This document shows, piece by piece, positions 15,701-22,281 of a stretch of 31,529 nt of DNA (the stretch's first letter is position 1; each line of letters begins with the position of its first letter). Source of the stretch: an uncultured bacterium (GTDB lineage Bacteria; Patescibacteriota; Patescibacteriia; Patescibacteriales; UBA12465). The stretch covers positions 1 through 31,529 of the forward strand of contig CALJZR010000069.1 of NCBI GenBank assembly GCA_937983635.1, written 5' to 3'. The position numbers were made by a program, and so were the translations under genes. The notes beneath the pieces were generated by a model. The model saw nothing but the letters and a program-made list of their open reading frames with translations. It was not told the DNA's origin and ran no database searches.

Positions 15701-17164
15701 TTTGTAGATTATGGTTATGTTGGTGGTGGCATTACTACTAATACGGCTGGTTCTCATACTGGTTATTTAGGCTTTGGCGTTGCTCAGAGCGGCTCACTGT
15801 CTGAAGCTATGCGGCTTTCCAGCGCTGGTAATTTAGGCATCGGTACCGTCAATCCCAACAGCCGTCTCCATGTCTATAATACCGCGGCTAATGCCGAAAT
15901 TGATATTCAGAGCTTGGTTGGTGCCGGTAATCATTGGGGAACATACAGCAATCTCAGCGATAATAGCTATCGGATTTGGGGTGGCAGTGATTATCTCACC
16001 ATTTTGCGAAGTGGTAATATCGGTATCGGTACAACCGCTCCTGGCGCCTATCGCTTATTTGTTAACGGCGATACTAATGTCGCTGGGTCTGTTACCGCCT
16101 CTTCTTTTGTCGGTCCTTTAACTGGCACTATCAATGCCAGCAATGTTTCTAGTGGTGATTTTGGCGCCGGTACGGGCGGTGGTGTTTATAGTTTCCCCAG
16201 CAATCTTGGGATTGGAACGACAAATCCTAATTCTCAATTATCAATAGTCGACGACACCTCTTATGAACCAAGTTTAACTGCCGGAGCGGCCGCTAATTTC
16301 AATGTTGCACGGGGGGTTGCTGGAGCTACCGATTTAGTGTTAACAATGTCTGGCGCTGGCCCATTTACAGCATCCTTGCAGCATCGTCACGCAGTCAGCA
16401 ACGGAATTGCTTATCCTATCGCTTTAAATCCTCTTGGCGGCAACGTCGGGATTGGGACGACTAATCCTGAACAGAAATTAGACGTTAATGGAATCATTCA
16501 GGTAAGTCGAGGAAGCAATGCTAATGTTACGAATTTTAATATTAATGCTGGGGCCACTCCAATTAATGTTTTTCAATATAATACTGATTATCCTAATTCT
16601 AATGTAGTTTTGAATGCACGTAATAATTGGAATCTGGCTTTTTATACTAATGATAATGAAAAGATGAGATTAACCAGTGCTGGTAACGTCGGTATCGGTA
16701 CCACTAACCCCGGCGCCTATCGTCTTAAAGTTGCTGGCGACATGGCGGTTACTGGAACCTTGCAGACTCAGACTGGTTCTGACTTTGCCGAAGAGTTTAG
16801 TGTAACCGAAGATTTGTCGGCGGGGACGGTAGTGGTTATGTCGAACGAAGGACATAAGTCGGTTAAAGCCGCCTCTTCCGCCTATGATCGGACGGTCGTT
16901 GGGATTGTTTCTGATAATCCTTCTATTATTGCCGGTAAAGTTGATAGTGAGAAAAAAGTGGTGGTGGCGATGATGGGGGTAGTTTCAGTTAATGTTAGTA
17001 ATAGTAACGGTCACATTTATAAAGGCGATTTGTTAACTTCCGCTGATTTAGCTGGCTATGCTATGAAAGCTTCGGAATTTAAACCGGGTACAATTATTGG
17101 TAAAGCCCTAGAAGATTTGAAAGGGGCTAAGGGACAAATTAAGGTTTTGGTAAATCTCCAATAG
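12782..17164 (+). CDS. Giant secreted GIGTT-repeat fibre protein A
   Basis: About 1460 residues from ATG 12782; a GTG two codons upstream is less likely. A signal peptide (about 1-36) ends near VRA. Some 15 copies of a GNVGIGTTNPxxxLxV unit follow, separated by 50-130 residue spacers, several ending ERM/MRITSAG-like as in phage tail-fibre and bacterial fibre proteins. Hinge elements KNYVDSQ and NKSYLDSA recur. The last 125 residues form a distinct domain beginning SDFAEEFSV and containing VVGIVSDNPSIIAGK. From memory it resembles the C-terminal Peptidase_G2/chaperone domain of tail appendages, which trimerises and may cleave itself. A trimeric surface fibre or adhesin is inferred; no ligand can be named. 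Confidence 0.85.
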   Translation: MKRKQKNQLSQACLLGLLFFVLVSIFIFQPREVRALTGDYNKAINGTLAASEWNNLVNDFVAKSGSRLDGYFSINTATSSTYALDINGALRATSIEGSYTGFLNAANISSGQFGANAGFGNFSFPGNVGIGTTNPRQKLEVAGNMMLGDVMINGTGSEIKLTDISGVYNKNIRANSFFLAGPMLAVAGSMSGDTWTTFAKDRTYVANTVDYTIAQNNLTSDTTVRNIIIRAQNAYSSATSNLNGGNVYLYGGTKTGAGSDGNVVLGHTGSTSLGNVGIGTTTPGATLDVNGLIKMRTALITANDDVVNKGYLDSALASTTAQIITQVSTSSFWQGSMAGNIYNSNAGNVGIGTINPSALFTVAASNTPQIRILDEDASGSAGVDSTIAFGRRSSSPVLYGTIGFQANNLNISHQTSVGGIKFQTNSSDRMFIDNSGNVGIGTTNPSTKLDINYQGVFNPVTPGLSSYYGLHFSGQTTSDYATGITWNGGSSGAQAGLYVQGSGAYGTKMYFATTNAYVTGAQTRMMIDHSGNVGIGTTTPSTRLTVVGSGNYSINAGNYRIGNVATPVSALDAVNKSYLDSAVGTAQTAFWNLNGSNLYASSTGWNVGIGTTNPTVKFQVNGDQVYFNLATSTAVAGLTINSNLRMGTSDNYAWIQSHSSRPLSINPLGNNVGIGTTNPTARLYVNGTSIFNDVATFTQPVVVGAPVLNTHAATKNYVDSQISSSTGAIAFWGGSLGGNLWNLNSGNIGIGTTAPNDKLVVSNGTGEIRFGGGNGRTLSAYNSGALANFDFLAVSTYFNSNFILASRKQIQMYNYAGTNPVYGKIHIPSNEALSFEVNGSDRLVIDSSGNVGIGTTNPTARLYVNGTSIFNDVATFTQPVVVGAPVLNTHAATKNYVDSQISSSTGAIAFWGGSLAGNVWSLNSGNVGIGTTNPGTPLAIQSTNHETLTLQRAASNVSWAVWEKFRLYNSSNSFVDYGYVGGGITTNTAGSHTGYLGFGVAQSGSLSEAMRLSSAGNLGIGTVNPNSRLHVYNTAANAEIDIQSLVGAGNHWGTYSNLSDNSYRIWGGSDYLTILRSGNIGIGTTAPGAYRLFVNGDTNVAGSVTASSFVGPLTGTINASNVSSGDFGAGTGGGVYSFPSNLGIGTTNPNSQLSIVDDTSYEPSLTAGAAANFNVARGVAGATDLVLTMSGAGPFTASLQHRHAVSNGIAYPIALNPLGGNVGIGTTNPEQKLDVNGIIQVSRGSNANVTNFNINAGATPINVFQYNTDYPNSNVVLNARNNWNLAFYTNDNEKMRLTSAGNVGIGTTNPGAYRLKVAGDMAVTGTLQTQTGSDFAEEFSVTEDLSAGTVVVMSNEGHKSVKAASSAYDRTVVGIVSDNPSIIAGKVDSEKKVVVAMMGVVSVNVSNSNGHIYKGDLLTSADLAGYAMKASEFKPGTIIGKALEDLKGAKGQIKVLVNLQ
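13085..13195 (+). repeat. Leader cassette shared by proteins A and B
   Basis: DNA coding for LNAANxSSGQFGAN...GNFSFPGNVGIGTT occurs here and at about 23960-24070, with a stretch identical from TTTTCCGGGGAATGTGGGG through the GGGACGACG core. A more diverged version lies at about 16105-16225 in protein A. Confidence 0.8.
14395..14560 (+). repeat. SGNYSINAGNYRIGNV cassette, copy in protein A
   Basis: Codes for an about 55-residue module (TRLTVVGSGNYS to FWNLNGSNLYAS) that recurs near the end of protein B at about 27645-27825 with few amino acid changes. Confidence 0.8.
14793..14979 (+). repeat. TARLYVNGTS-KNYVDSQ cassette, copy 1 (protein A)
   Basis: About 190-base cassette coding for VGIGTTNPTARLYVNGTS to GAIAFWGG. 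It recurs at 15329-15516 in the same gene and three times in protein B. Copies differ mainly at synonymous positions. Confidence 0.85.
15329..15516 (+). repeat. TARLYVNGTS-KNYVDSQ cassette, copy 2 (protein A)
   Basis: Second copy. The middle part coding for VVVGAPVLNTHAATKNY is almost base-identical to copy 1, while the flanks carry several silent changes. Confidence 0.85.
15850..16000 (+). repeat. NSRLHVYN-LVGAGNHWG cassette, copy in protein A
   Basis: Codes for a 45-50 residue module (NSRLHVYNTAANAEIDIQ to WGGSDYL) also present twice in protein B at about 25745-25885 and 26940-27085. The two protein B copies are nearly base-identical to each other. Confidence 0.82.
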
Positions 17165-17224
17165 TTTTATTCTTTACAATCAATTTCTTTATTACCGCTT
17201 CTAAAACTCTTATGAGGCATTAAC

Positions 17225-17488
17225 AGTCAAGGGGTCGACGCTTTTAAAGCCGCTAATGCCGGTAGTGTTCGGTGACTTGATTATATCCAATTATAGCAAG
17301 CCGGGTGTTACCCCGGCGGTCTACCGGGCCTTGCGGCCCGGCAGAAGTCCTATAAAAACGGAAAAGATCCCACCTGTCAGGGTGGGACTCATTGTCAAGA
17401 AAATAACGGCTGGCCGCTAGGTTCAGCCGCTCTAGGAGCGGTGCTAAGGATGTTGATTATTTCAAGGGCGCGCTTGTGCGCCTTTTTC
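17225..17488 (+). ncRNA. Candidate structured RNA / leader upstream of the reverse transcriptase
   Basis: The 325-base gap 17165-17489 has no credible gene. It is GC-richer than its surroundings and holds a series of perfect hairpins: GCCGGG/CCCGGC (17300-17317), CCGGGCC/GGCCCGG with a TTGC loop (17324-17341), TCCCACC/GGTGGGA (17368-17387), CGGCTG/CAGCCG (17407-17429), CCGCTC/GAGCGG (17427-17441), and a terminator-like hairpin with T run (17464-17487). Two of these share bases 17427-17429 and exclude each other. Position and structure suggest an RNA working with, or regulating, the reverse transcriptase. No known RNA family is recognised, and no clear promoter of its own was found. Confidence 0.5.
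17464..17487 (+). terminator. Terminator-like hairpin directly before the reverse transcriptase
   Basis: GGCGC (17467-17471) pairs with GCGCC (17478-17482), extended by a G-U and two A-T pairs, followed by five T residues, only two bases before ATG 17490. It can end a transcript coming from protein A or define the 3' end of the structured RNA, with the reverse transcriptase expressed by read-through. Confidence 0.6.
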
Positions 17489-17489
17489 T

Positions 17490-18710
17490 ATGTTTAAGCA
17501 GATTATCTCATTGAAGAATTTAGAGGCCGCTTATCTTAAGATTGCCGGCGATATGGAATTAGACGGGAGGGCCCGTCGTTATTGTGGTTGGGATAGCTGG
17601 AAGTTAGGCGATGTGGAAATGAAGGCGCCGGAGTTAATTCGTTTGATTCGCAAAGAGATGGAAGATTTGAGCCCAGTGGCGCCGGCGGTGCTATTTAAAA
17701 TACCAAAGAAAAGTAATCCGCAGAAAATGCGGGAAATTTATATCTATAATTGGAAGGAAAGAATTAAAGCCCAGGCAATTTATCAAGTAGTTGAACCGAT
17801 TTTTGACGCTTACTTTTCCCCTTATCTCTTTTCTTACCGCGCTTCTCATTCCAGTTATTTTGCCGCTCGCAGTGCGGTGCGCCATTACAAAAAATATTGG
17901 CAGCGCGATTCTGTCTTTATCGGCGACTTAACAGATTATTCTAATTATACCCGGCACGATTGTCTAAAGGAGCAGATTGCTAAGTTAGGATTGGATAAAA
18001 AGGTCAGGGAATTATTATTTCTTTTTATCGGTAATGAAGTTATTCGTGACGGTGCCATTGTTCGTCCGGAGCATGGCTTAGTCCAAGGGGTGCCATTGAT
18101 TGCTTTGTTTAATAACTTATACCTTGATGCCTTTGATAAATACGCCGGTGAGCGCGCAGATTTTTACCGCCGCGTTGGCGATGATCTGGTAATTTTTGAT
18201 CGTTTACCGGAAAGATTGGCGCCTTTGCGTGATTATTTATTCGCTGAAGCGGAGCGTTTAGGTTTAAAGGTAAATATGGAGAAAAGCTTGATGCAGCCCG
18301 CCCGCCTCCCTTTTTCTTTTTTAGGCTATCGCTTCCATGACGGCCGAGTTTCCTTACCCCCTAATTTTGAAAAAGCTTTAATTATTAAGTGGCGCCAGCA
18401 GTTTCCTTATTACCGCAGCAATAGTGAACAGCGCAAGCGCTGGTTTTTGAAGAGGAGTCTGCATCGCGAGCGCAATAATCTTAAAGCTCAATTTGAACAG
18501 CTGGCCGGACAGAAGAAATTGGTCAGCGACGAAGAACAGATTCGTCGTCTCTCTGAAGCTTTTTTTAGAGTTTTAACCCGTTATTTTTTTAGAGATTATT
18601 CCCCTCGAACTCGTCGTTTATTGGTGGCGAAGCTGAGAAAACTCGGTTTTACCTCTATTTATAAATACTTTTTTAAAGCCCGCTATGGTTTCAAACCAGG
18701 AAAAAATTAA
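17490..18710 (+). CDS. Reverse transcriptase of unclear class
   Basis: A 406-residue protein with the RNA-dependent DNA polymerase fold. Visible are an N-terminal basic region with IPKKSNPQKMREI (71-83), a fingers element SPYLFSYRASHSS (110-122), palm motif A GDLTDYSNYTRHDCL (145-159) with catalytic D146, motif B as GLVQGVPLIALFNNLYL (196-212), catalytic motif C RVGDDLVIF (228-236), and the FLGYRF element (277-282). Motif C is VGDD rather than YADD, and motif B has QGVPLIA where group II enzymes have QGxxxSP and DGR enzymes GxxxSQ. The C-terminal 120 residues are basic and helical, with no recognisable maturase or HNH part. The start directly follows a terminator-like hairpin and lacks a Shine-Dalgarno sequence. 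Its stop overlaps the next gene by 26 bases. Confidence 0.85.
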   Translation: MFKQIISLKNLEAAYLKIAGDMELDGRARRYCGWDSWKLGDVEMKAPELIRLIRKEMEDLSPVAPAVLFKIPKKSNPQKMREIYIYNWKERIKAQAIYQVVEPIFDAYFSPYLFSYRASHSSYFAARSAVRHYKKYWQRDSVFIGDLTDYSNYTRHDCLKEQIAKLGLDKKVRELLFLFIGNEVIRDGAIVRPEHGLVQGVPLIALFNNLYLDAFDKYAGERADFYRRVGDDLVIFDRLPERLAPLRDYLFAEAERLGLKVNMEKSLMQPARLPFSFLGYRFHDGRVSLPPNFEKALIIKWRQQFPYYRSNSEQRKRWFLKRSLHRERNNLKAQFEQLAGQKKLVSDEEQIRRLSEAFFRVLTRYFFRDYSPRTRRLLVAKLRKLGFTSIYKYFFKARYGFKPGKN

Positions 18711-20388
18711 ATTATTGCGCCGCCGGCGCGTCCAGCGCTTGGAGAATCGTCCCTTGTGGCCCAGTCGCGAACATTTAGATTATTTGTTTAAGTTTTTTTC
18801 TAAGCAAAGACGCTTGCTGTATTTTAGTTTAACCTGTCTTTTTCTTCAGGGTTTATTTGAAGTCGCTTTGATTTTGATAAGCCATCGTTATTTAAAGAGT
18901 TCTTATGGCATAGGCTTGGCTGTGAGTACGAAGGCGCTTTTAATTCTTATCCTTATTATTGCGGCCTTATATTTAAGCATGTCTTTCGGTGCTATTAAAA
19001 GTGAGCGGGTGTTAATTATTCGCTTAATTAATGATTTGCGCGCCCGTTGGTTTAAGCTTTTCCTCTATAAGCGGCCGGAAGAGTATAGTTTGGAAAATAA
19101 GGGGATGTTAATCGCCAAAGTTTCCTATCACTTGCCCTTATTGAGTACCGGTTTAGCCAATTCTTTAGCGGGAGCGATCCGTTGGCTAATGTTTGTCGCC
19201 ATTCTTTTATTTTTGTCTTTTGTTTTTGGTTATAAGTTATTAATCTTCGCTTTGATTGCCATTATTGTTGGCTTGTTAGTGGCCGCCATTGGCGCTCTCG
19301 TTTCTTATCGCTTCGTGACTAAAGAAACTACTTTTTATTCTCAGATTATCCGTTTGCTCGATTTTAATCTCTCCGACTGGCGCTTTGTTAAGACTTTTAA
19401 GCGGGAAAGGGCAGTTGTTAAAGAGTTCGATTCTTTAGTGGAACTTGATTCGTATTTTCGTGTCCGGCGCGATCTTTGGTTGCGTTTCAGCGTTAGTCTG
19501 GTTTTTATTTTCTTGGTTCTAATCAGTTTCGGTGCCGGCACCTGGAATAACCGCTTAGAGTATTTTTTTGGAGCAGCCAGTTTAGATACTCGTTTTGTCA
19601 TGATTATTGCGTTAGTTTATTTCTCGCGTTTACTGTATGAAAGCCTGCGGGTCGGTCTTTATTCCGTGCCTCTGGCTTTAGGTTTGAAGTTATCTGTGCC
19701 TGAATTTGCCCCGCGTCATTTAGGGGCTGGCAAGGAATTGAAGGCTAAATCTTTAATTTTTTCTAGCACTAAAACTAAACTTTTTAAGCGTTCGACCGCC
19801 TACCGCTCTTTTAAATTTGAATTCAAGCGGGGTGAGCGCTATTTGGTTAATGGCGGGCTTCGTTCCGGTCGTAGTTTGTTAGCGCGTTTGTTGGCTGGTC
19901 AAGCTGTCTATGGGCGTCGCGCTTGGGTTATAAAATTAACTAAAAAGCGTTATTTCTATAATGAATTTTTTGATAAGTATGGAGGCTTTTATTACTTTGA
20001 CCCGAAATTTAGCAGTGAGCGTTCTTTATTGGAAACAGTTTTAGGCAAAGAAAAGACTAGCGTCTCCGCCCTTGATCTTTCTCGGGCATCTACTTTAGTT
20101 AATCAATATCCTCAATTGCGGGAAATTTTTGGAGAAAGGGAAGATTGGCGTTATCGAGCGGATAAATTTTGCACTAATACTAAGAATGTTTTTTTAATCC
20201 AGGCAATTTATTGCCTACTTAATCCTCCTTATTTAATTACTATTGATAATGCTTTTTTAGACAGGGAAGATGACGATATTAATTCAATTATTTCCTTGCT
20301 GGATAAATTATTGCCGCAAACAATTATTATTGCTTTCGCCGCATCTGAAAATTCATCTTTTAATTATCAAAAAACCTATGAGATTTAG
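18685..20388 (+). CDS. ABC-exporter-like membrane protein with degenerate ATPase domain
   Basis: A 567-residue protein with the layout of a half-size ABC exporter: a hydrophobic N-terminal part with five to six transmembrane helices (about 42-62, 83-103, 163-183, 187-210, 268-287, 303-322) and a C-terminal nucleotide-binding-like domain from about 350. The P-loop reads GGLRSGRSLLARLLAG, so the Walker A lysine is Arg. The Walker B region PYLITIDNAF has Asn where the catalytic Glu should be. I find no LSGGQ signature. ATP binding may persist but hydrolysis looks compromised. It starts inside the end of the reverse transcriptase gene and overlaps the PLD gene, implying coupled translation. What it moves or senses is unknown. 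Confidence 0.75.
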   Translation: MVSNQEKIKLLRRRRVQRLENRPLWPSREHLDYLFKFFSKQRRLLYFSLTCLFLQGLFEVALILISHRYLKSSYGIGLAVSTKALLILILIIAALYLSMSFGAIKSERVLIIRLINDLRARWFKLFLYKRPEEYSLENKGMLIAKVSYHLPLLSTGLANSLAGAIRWLMFVAILLFLSFVFGYKLLIFALIAIIVGLLVAAIGALVSYRFVTKETTFYSQIIRLLDFNLSDWRFVKTFKRERAVVKEFDSLVELDSYFRVRRDLWLRFSVSLVFIFLVLISFGAGTWNNRLEYFFGAASLDTRFVMIIALVYFSRLLYESLRVGLYSVPLALGLKLSVPEFAPRHLGAGKELKAKSLIFSSTKTKLFKRSTAYRSFKFEFKRGERYLVNGGLRSGRSLLARLLAGQAVYGRRAWVIKLTKKRYFYNEFFDKYGGFYYFDPKFSSERSLLETVLGKEKTSVSALDLSRASTLVNQYPQLREIFGEREDWRYRADKFCTNTKNVFLIQAIYCLLNPPYLITIDNAFLDREDDDINSIISLLDKLLPQTIIIAFAASENSSFNYQKTYEI

Positions 20389-21598
20389 GAAAATATCCCG
20401 CCGCTGGTTCTTGTTACCCTTAATTTTAATTGTCTTTTTGCTTGTTCTTGCTTTTATTGCCCGTCGGGGTGGAGCAATTGTAGAAAAATGGTTGTTAATA
20501 AAAAGTAGTCCGAGCGTAAGTGTGGCGACAGCCGAACCTTTGGCGGCGGATTTATTATTTAACGACCAGCCTGGCAGTTCTGTTTTTTCTGATCGGATTA
20601 TTAGCGAGGTTGAAAAGGCCCAAAAGAGCTTAGAAATTGCGATGTATTCCTTTACTTCTGTCCGTTTGAAAGAAGCCATTTATGCCGCTGATAGACGCGG
20701 AGTAAAGGTTACTATTATTACCGATTCGCGCAAAAAGGAGGGCCATGATAATTTTTTTGCCGATGCCCCCCGGAGCATTAAGCGTTTAGAAGGCGGTGCA
20801 GAGACTAGTAATAAGACCATCTTAATGCACCATAAGTTTGCTTTGATTGACCGCGGTGAAGCTAATCAGAAGCTTCTTTTCGGCTCCTATAACTGGACTG
20901 ATTTACAGGAGAAATATGACCCGAGTTTTTTGCTGGTCAGCGCTGATGTAAATTTAATTTCCAGCTTTGGCCGAGAATTTGATCGTCTGGCAAACAATCG
21001 TTCGGGTGTACAAAAATTACGTTTTGATGATTATCATCCTTGGGATTTAGCGCTTACTGCCGGAGGCTATAATTATGAGGTCTGGTTCAGTCCGGGCAGG
21101 GAGGGCGATGGCATCCAGACTCGTCTTTCCTCTTTAATTAACGGCGCTCAAAATGAGCTTAAAATCATGATTTGGGACTTTACCGACAAAGAGCTGGCGG
21201 TTGATATAATTCGTCGCGCCCGGGCCGGCGTCCATGTGGTCGTCATTACAGACACCTGGAACTTTGCCAACCCCAATTCCGTTTTTTTCTATTTACTGGA
21301 AGCAAAAGAACGCTATCATTTGGATAATTTTGAATTACTGGTTGATCAGGCGGGCGGGGAAGCGGCTAAAGAGAAATTAGCCGAGGAAAACTTGGAAGAA
21401 AGTTTCGACCCCTTTTTGCATTTTCACGTTTTGATTGCTGACAATAGTCAAGTTTTGTTCGGGACTAATAATTGGAGCCGCGCCGGTTCTTATTATAATG
21501 ATGAGTCAATGATGATCAGCAGCGATCCGCAAATTGTCGCCTCTTTTCGCGGTGCTTTTGACCGCCAGTATGAGTTGAACGCCGAGACCTTTAAATAA
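20378..21598 (+). CDS. Membrane-anchored phospholipase D-family protein
   Basis: The start chosen is ATG 20378, overlapping the previous stop by 11 bases, giving 406 residues. An N-terminal transmembrane anchor (about 10-28) precedes two PLD domains. The first has an intact HKD motif, H151-x-K153-x4-D158, followed by LFGSYNW (167-173). The second, H348-x-H350-x4-D355 followed by LFGTNNW, has His in place of the key Lys. PLD-family members with this bipartite layout include nucleases, phospholipases and cardiolipin synthases. The spacing and the GS/GT-N-W elements fit the Nuc/PLDc_2 group. With the Arg-rich start inside and the bulk outside, action on extracellular nucleic acid or lipid is plausible. 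Its operon partners point to nucleic acid, but that is inference. Confidence 0.82.
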   Translation: MRFRKISRRWFLLPLILIVFLLVLAFIARRGGAIVEKWLLIKSSPSVSVATAEPLAADLLFNDQPGSSVFSDRIISEVEKAQKSLEIAMYSFTSVRLKEAIYAADRRGVKVTIITDSRKKEGHDNFFADAPRSIKRLEGGAETSNKTILMHHKFALIDRGEANQKLLFGSYNWTDLQEKYDPSFLLVSADVNLISSFGREFDRLANNRSGVQKLRFDDYHPWDLALTAGGYNYEVWFSPGREGDGIQTRLSSLINGAQNELKIMIWDFTDKELAVDIIRRARAGVHVVVITDTWNFANPNSVFFYLLEAKERYHLDNFELLVDQAGGEAAKEKLAEENLEESFDPFLHFHVLIADNSQVLFGTNNWSRAGSYYNDESMMISSDPQIVASFRGAFDRQYELNAETFK

Positions 21599-21627
21599 TT
21601 GTTGATTTTCGTAAAAAATGTTATAAT
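21599..21627 (+). promoter_or_regulatory. Promoter of the small two-repeat protein
   Basis: TTGTTG (21599-21604), a 17-base spacer and TATAAT (21622-21627) lie directly after the PLD stop, 28 bases before ATG 21655. This starts a separate transcription unit from the reverse transcriptase operon. Confidence 0.6.
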
Positions 21628-21654
21628 TAAATCATAAAAATTAAATTTAAAATT

Positions 21655-22242
21655 ATGTCTGAACAAAAACAGATGATTTCTTCGTCTCATCATCGTGCCT
21701 GGCTTTTTTCCGCCGGCATCTTTATTCTCCTGGTTCTAGCGGCGGCCGGACCTTTAGTCTTTAAAGCTTTTGCTGACATGAGCTCAGCTCATCAAGCCGA
21801 AGTCCAATCACGCAATGCTAGTATCAGTGCCGCTATTTTGGATGATGATTACGAGACCTGGGCTTCATTAGTTACGGATGAATCTTTGAAGGCGCAGATT
21901 AATGCTTCTAATTTCGACACTTTTGCTGAGGCTTACCGCCTTTTACAGCAAGGCGAATTGGAGGCAGCTGATTTGTTAAAGAAACAGCTCGCTTTAAAAG
22001 AAGAATTCCAAGTGACTAACGCTAAGAGCGCTTTAATTGGCGATGCCATTGCTCGACGTGACTATAAAGCATGGCGCAGTTTAGTCGGTAAAGATTATGC
22101 CAGTGTGGTGACTGATGCTAATTTTGAGACCTATGCCAAATTAGTTGATGCTTCACAAAAGGGTAAATTAAACCAGGCCACCAGATTACAATATTCTTTA
22201 GGTTTGAAGACTAAACTTAACTACAGCTCTAGTCATGACTAA
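21655..22242 (+). CDS. Membrane-anchored protein with two internal helical repeats
   Basis: A 195-residue protein with a transmembrane anchor (about 16-38) and two copies of a helical module of about 50 residues. The first (about 57-112) contains DDYETWASLV...NFDTFAEAYRLLQQGELEAA and the second (about 126-178) RDYKAWRSLV...NFETYAKLVDASQKGKLNQA. Conserved positions in both are D-Y-x-x-W-x-S-L-V, N-F-x-T and a G-x-L turn. I do not recognise the family. It stands before two cupredoxin-like genes, so it may work with them at the outer face of the membrane. Confidence 0.78.
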   Translation: MSEQKQMISSSHHRAWLFSAGIFILLVLAAAGPLVFKAFADMSSAHQAEVQSRNASISAAILDDDYETWASLVTDESLKAQINASNFDTFAEAYRLLQQGELEAADLLKKQLALKEEFQVTNAKSALIGDAIARRDYKAWRSLVGKDYASVVTDANFETYAKLVDASQKGKLNQATRLQYSLGLKTKLNYSSSHD

Positions 22243-22281
22243 AATATTCGTATTCTCGGATATTTCTAGTTCATTGTTTTT

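Noticed and set aside
12782..17164. Prophage tail-fibre gene implying an integrated phage
   Set aside because: The repeats are tail-fibre-like, but the protein has a signal peptide, and no capsid, terminase, integrase or lysis genes lie nearby; a cellular surface protein fits better.
17222..17275. Short peptide frame GINSQGVDAFKAANAGSVR in the gap before the RT
   Set aside because: It has no start codon in frame after the preceding stop and no ribosome-binding site; treated as part of the non-coding region.
17400..17445. A tRNA-like T-arm (GGTTCAGCC) in the RT leader
   Set aside because: No acceptor stem, D-arm or anticodon arm can be assembled around it.
17165..18710. Group II intron with its maturase
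   Set aside because: No domain V-like hairpin, no GTGYG-type 5' boundary and no visible maturase X or endonuclease domain; the hairpins precede the RT instead of flanking it.
17165..18710. Classical retron
   Set aside because: The RNA-before-RT order fits, but the RT lacks the YADD motif, I could not identify the retron-typical VTG element, and no msr/msd inverted-repeat pair enclosing the region was found.
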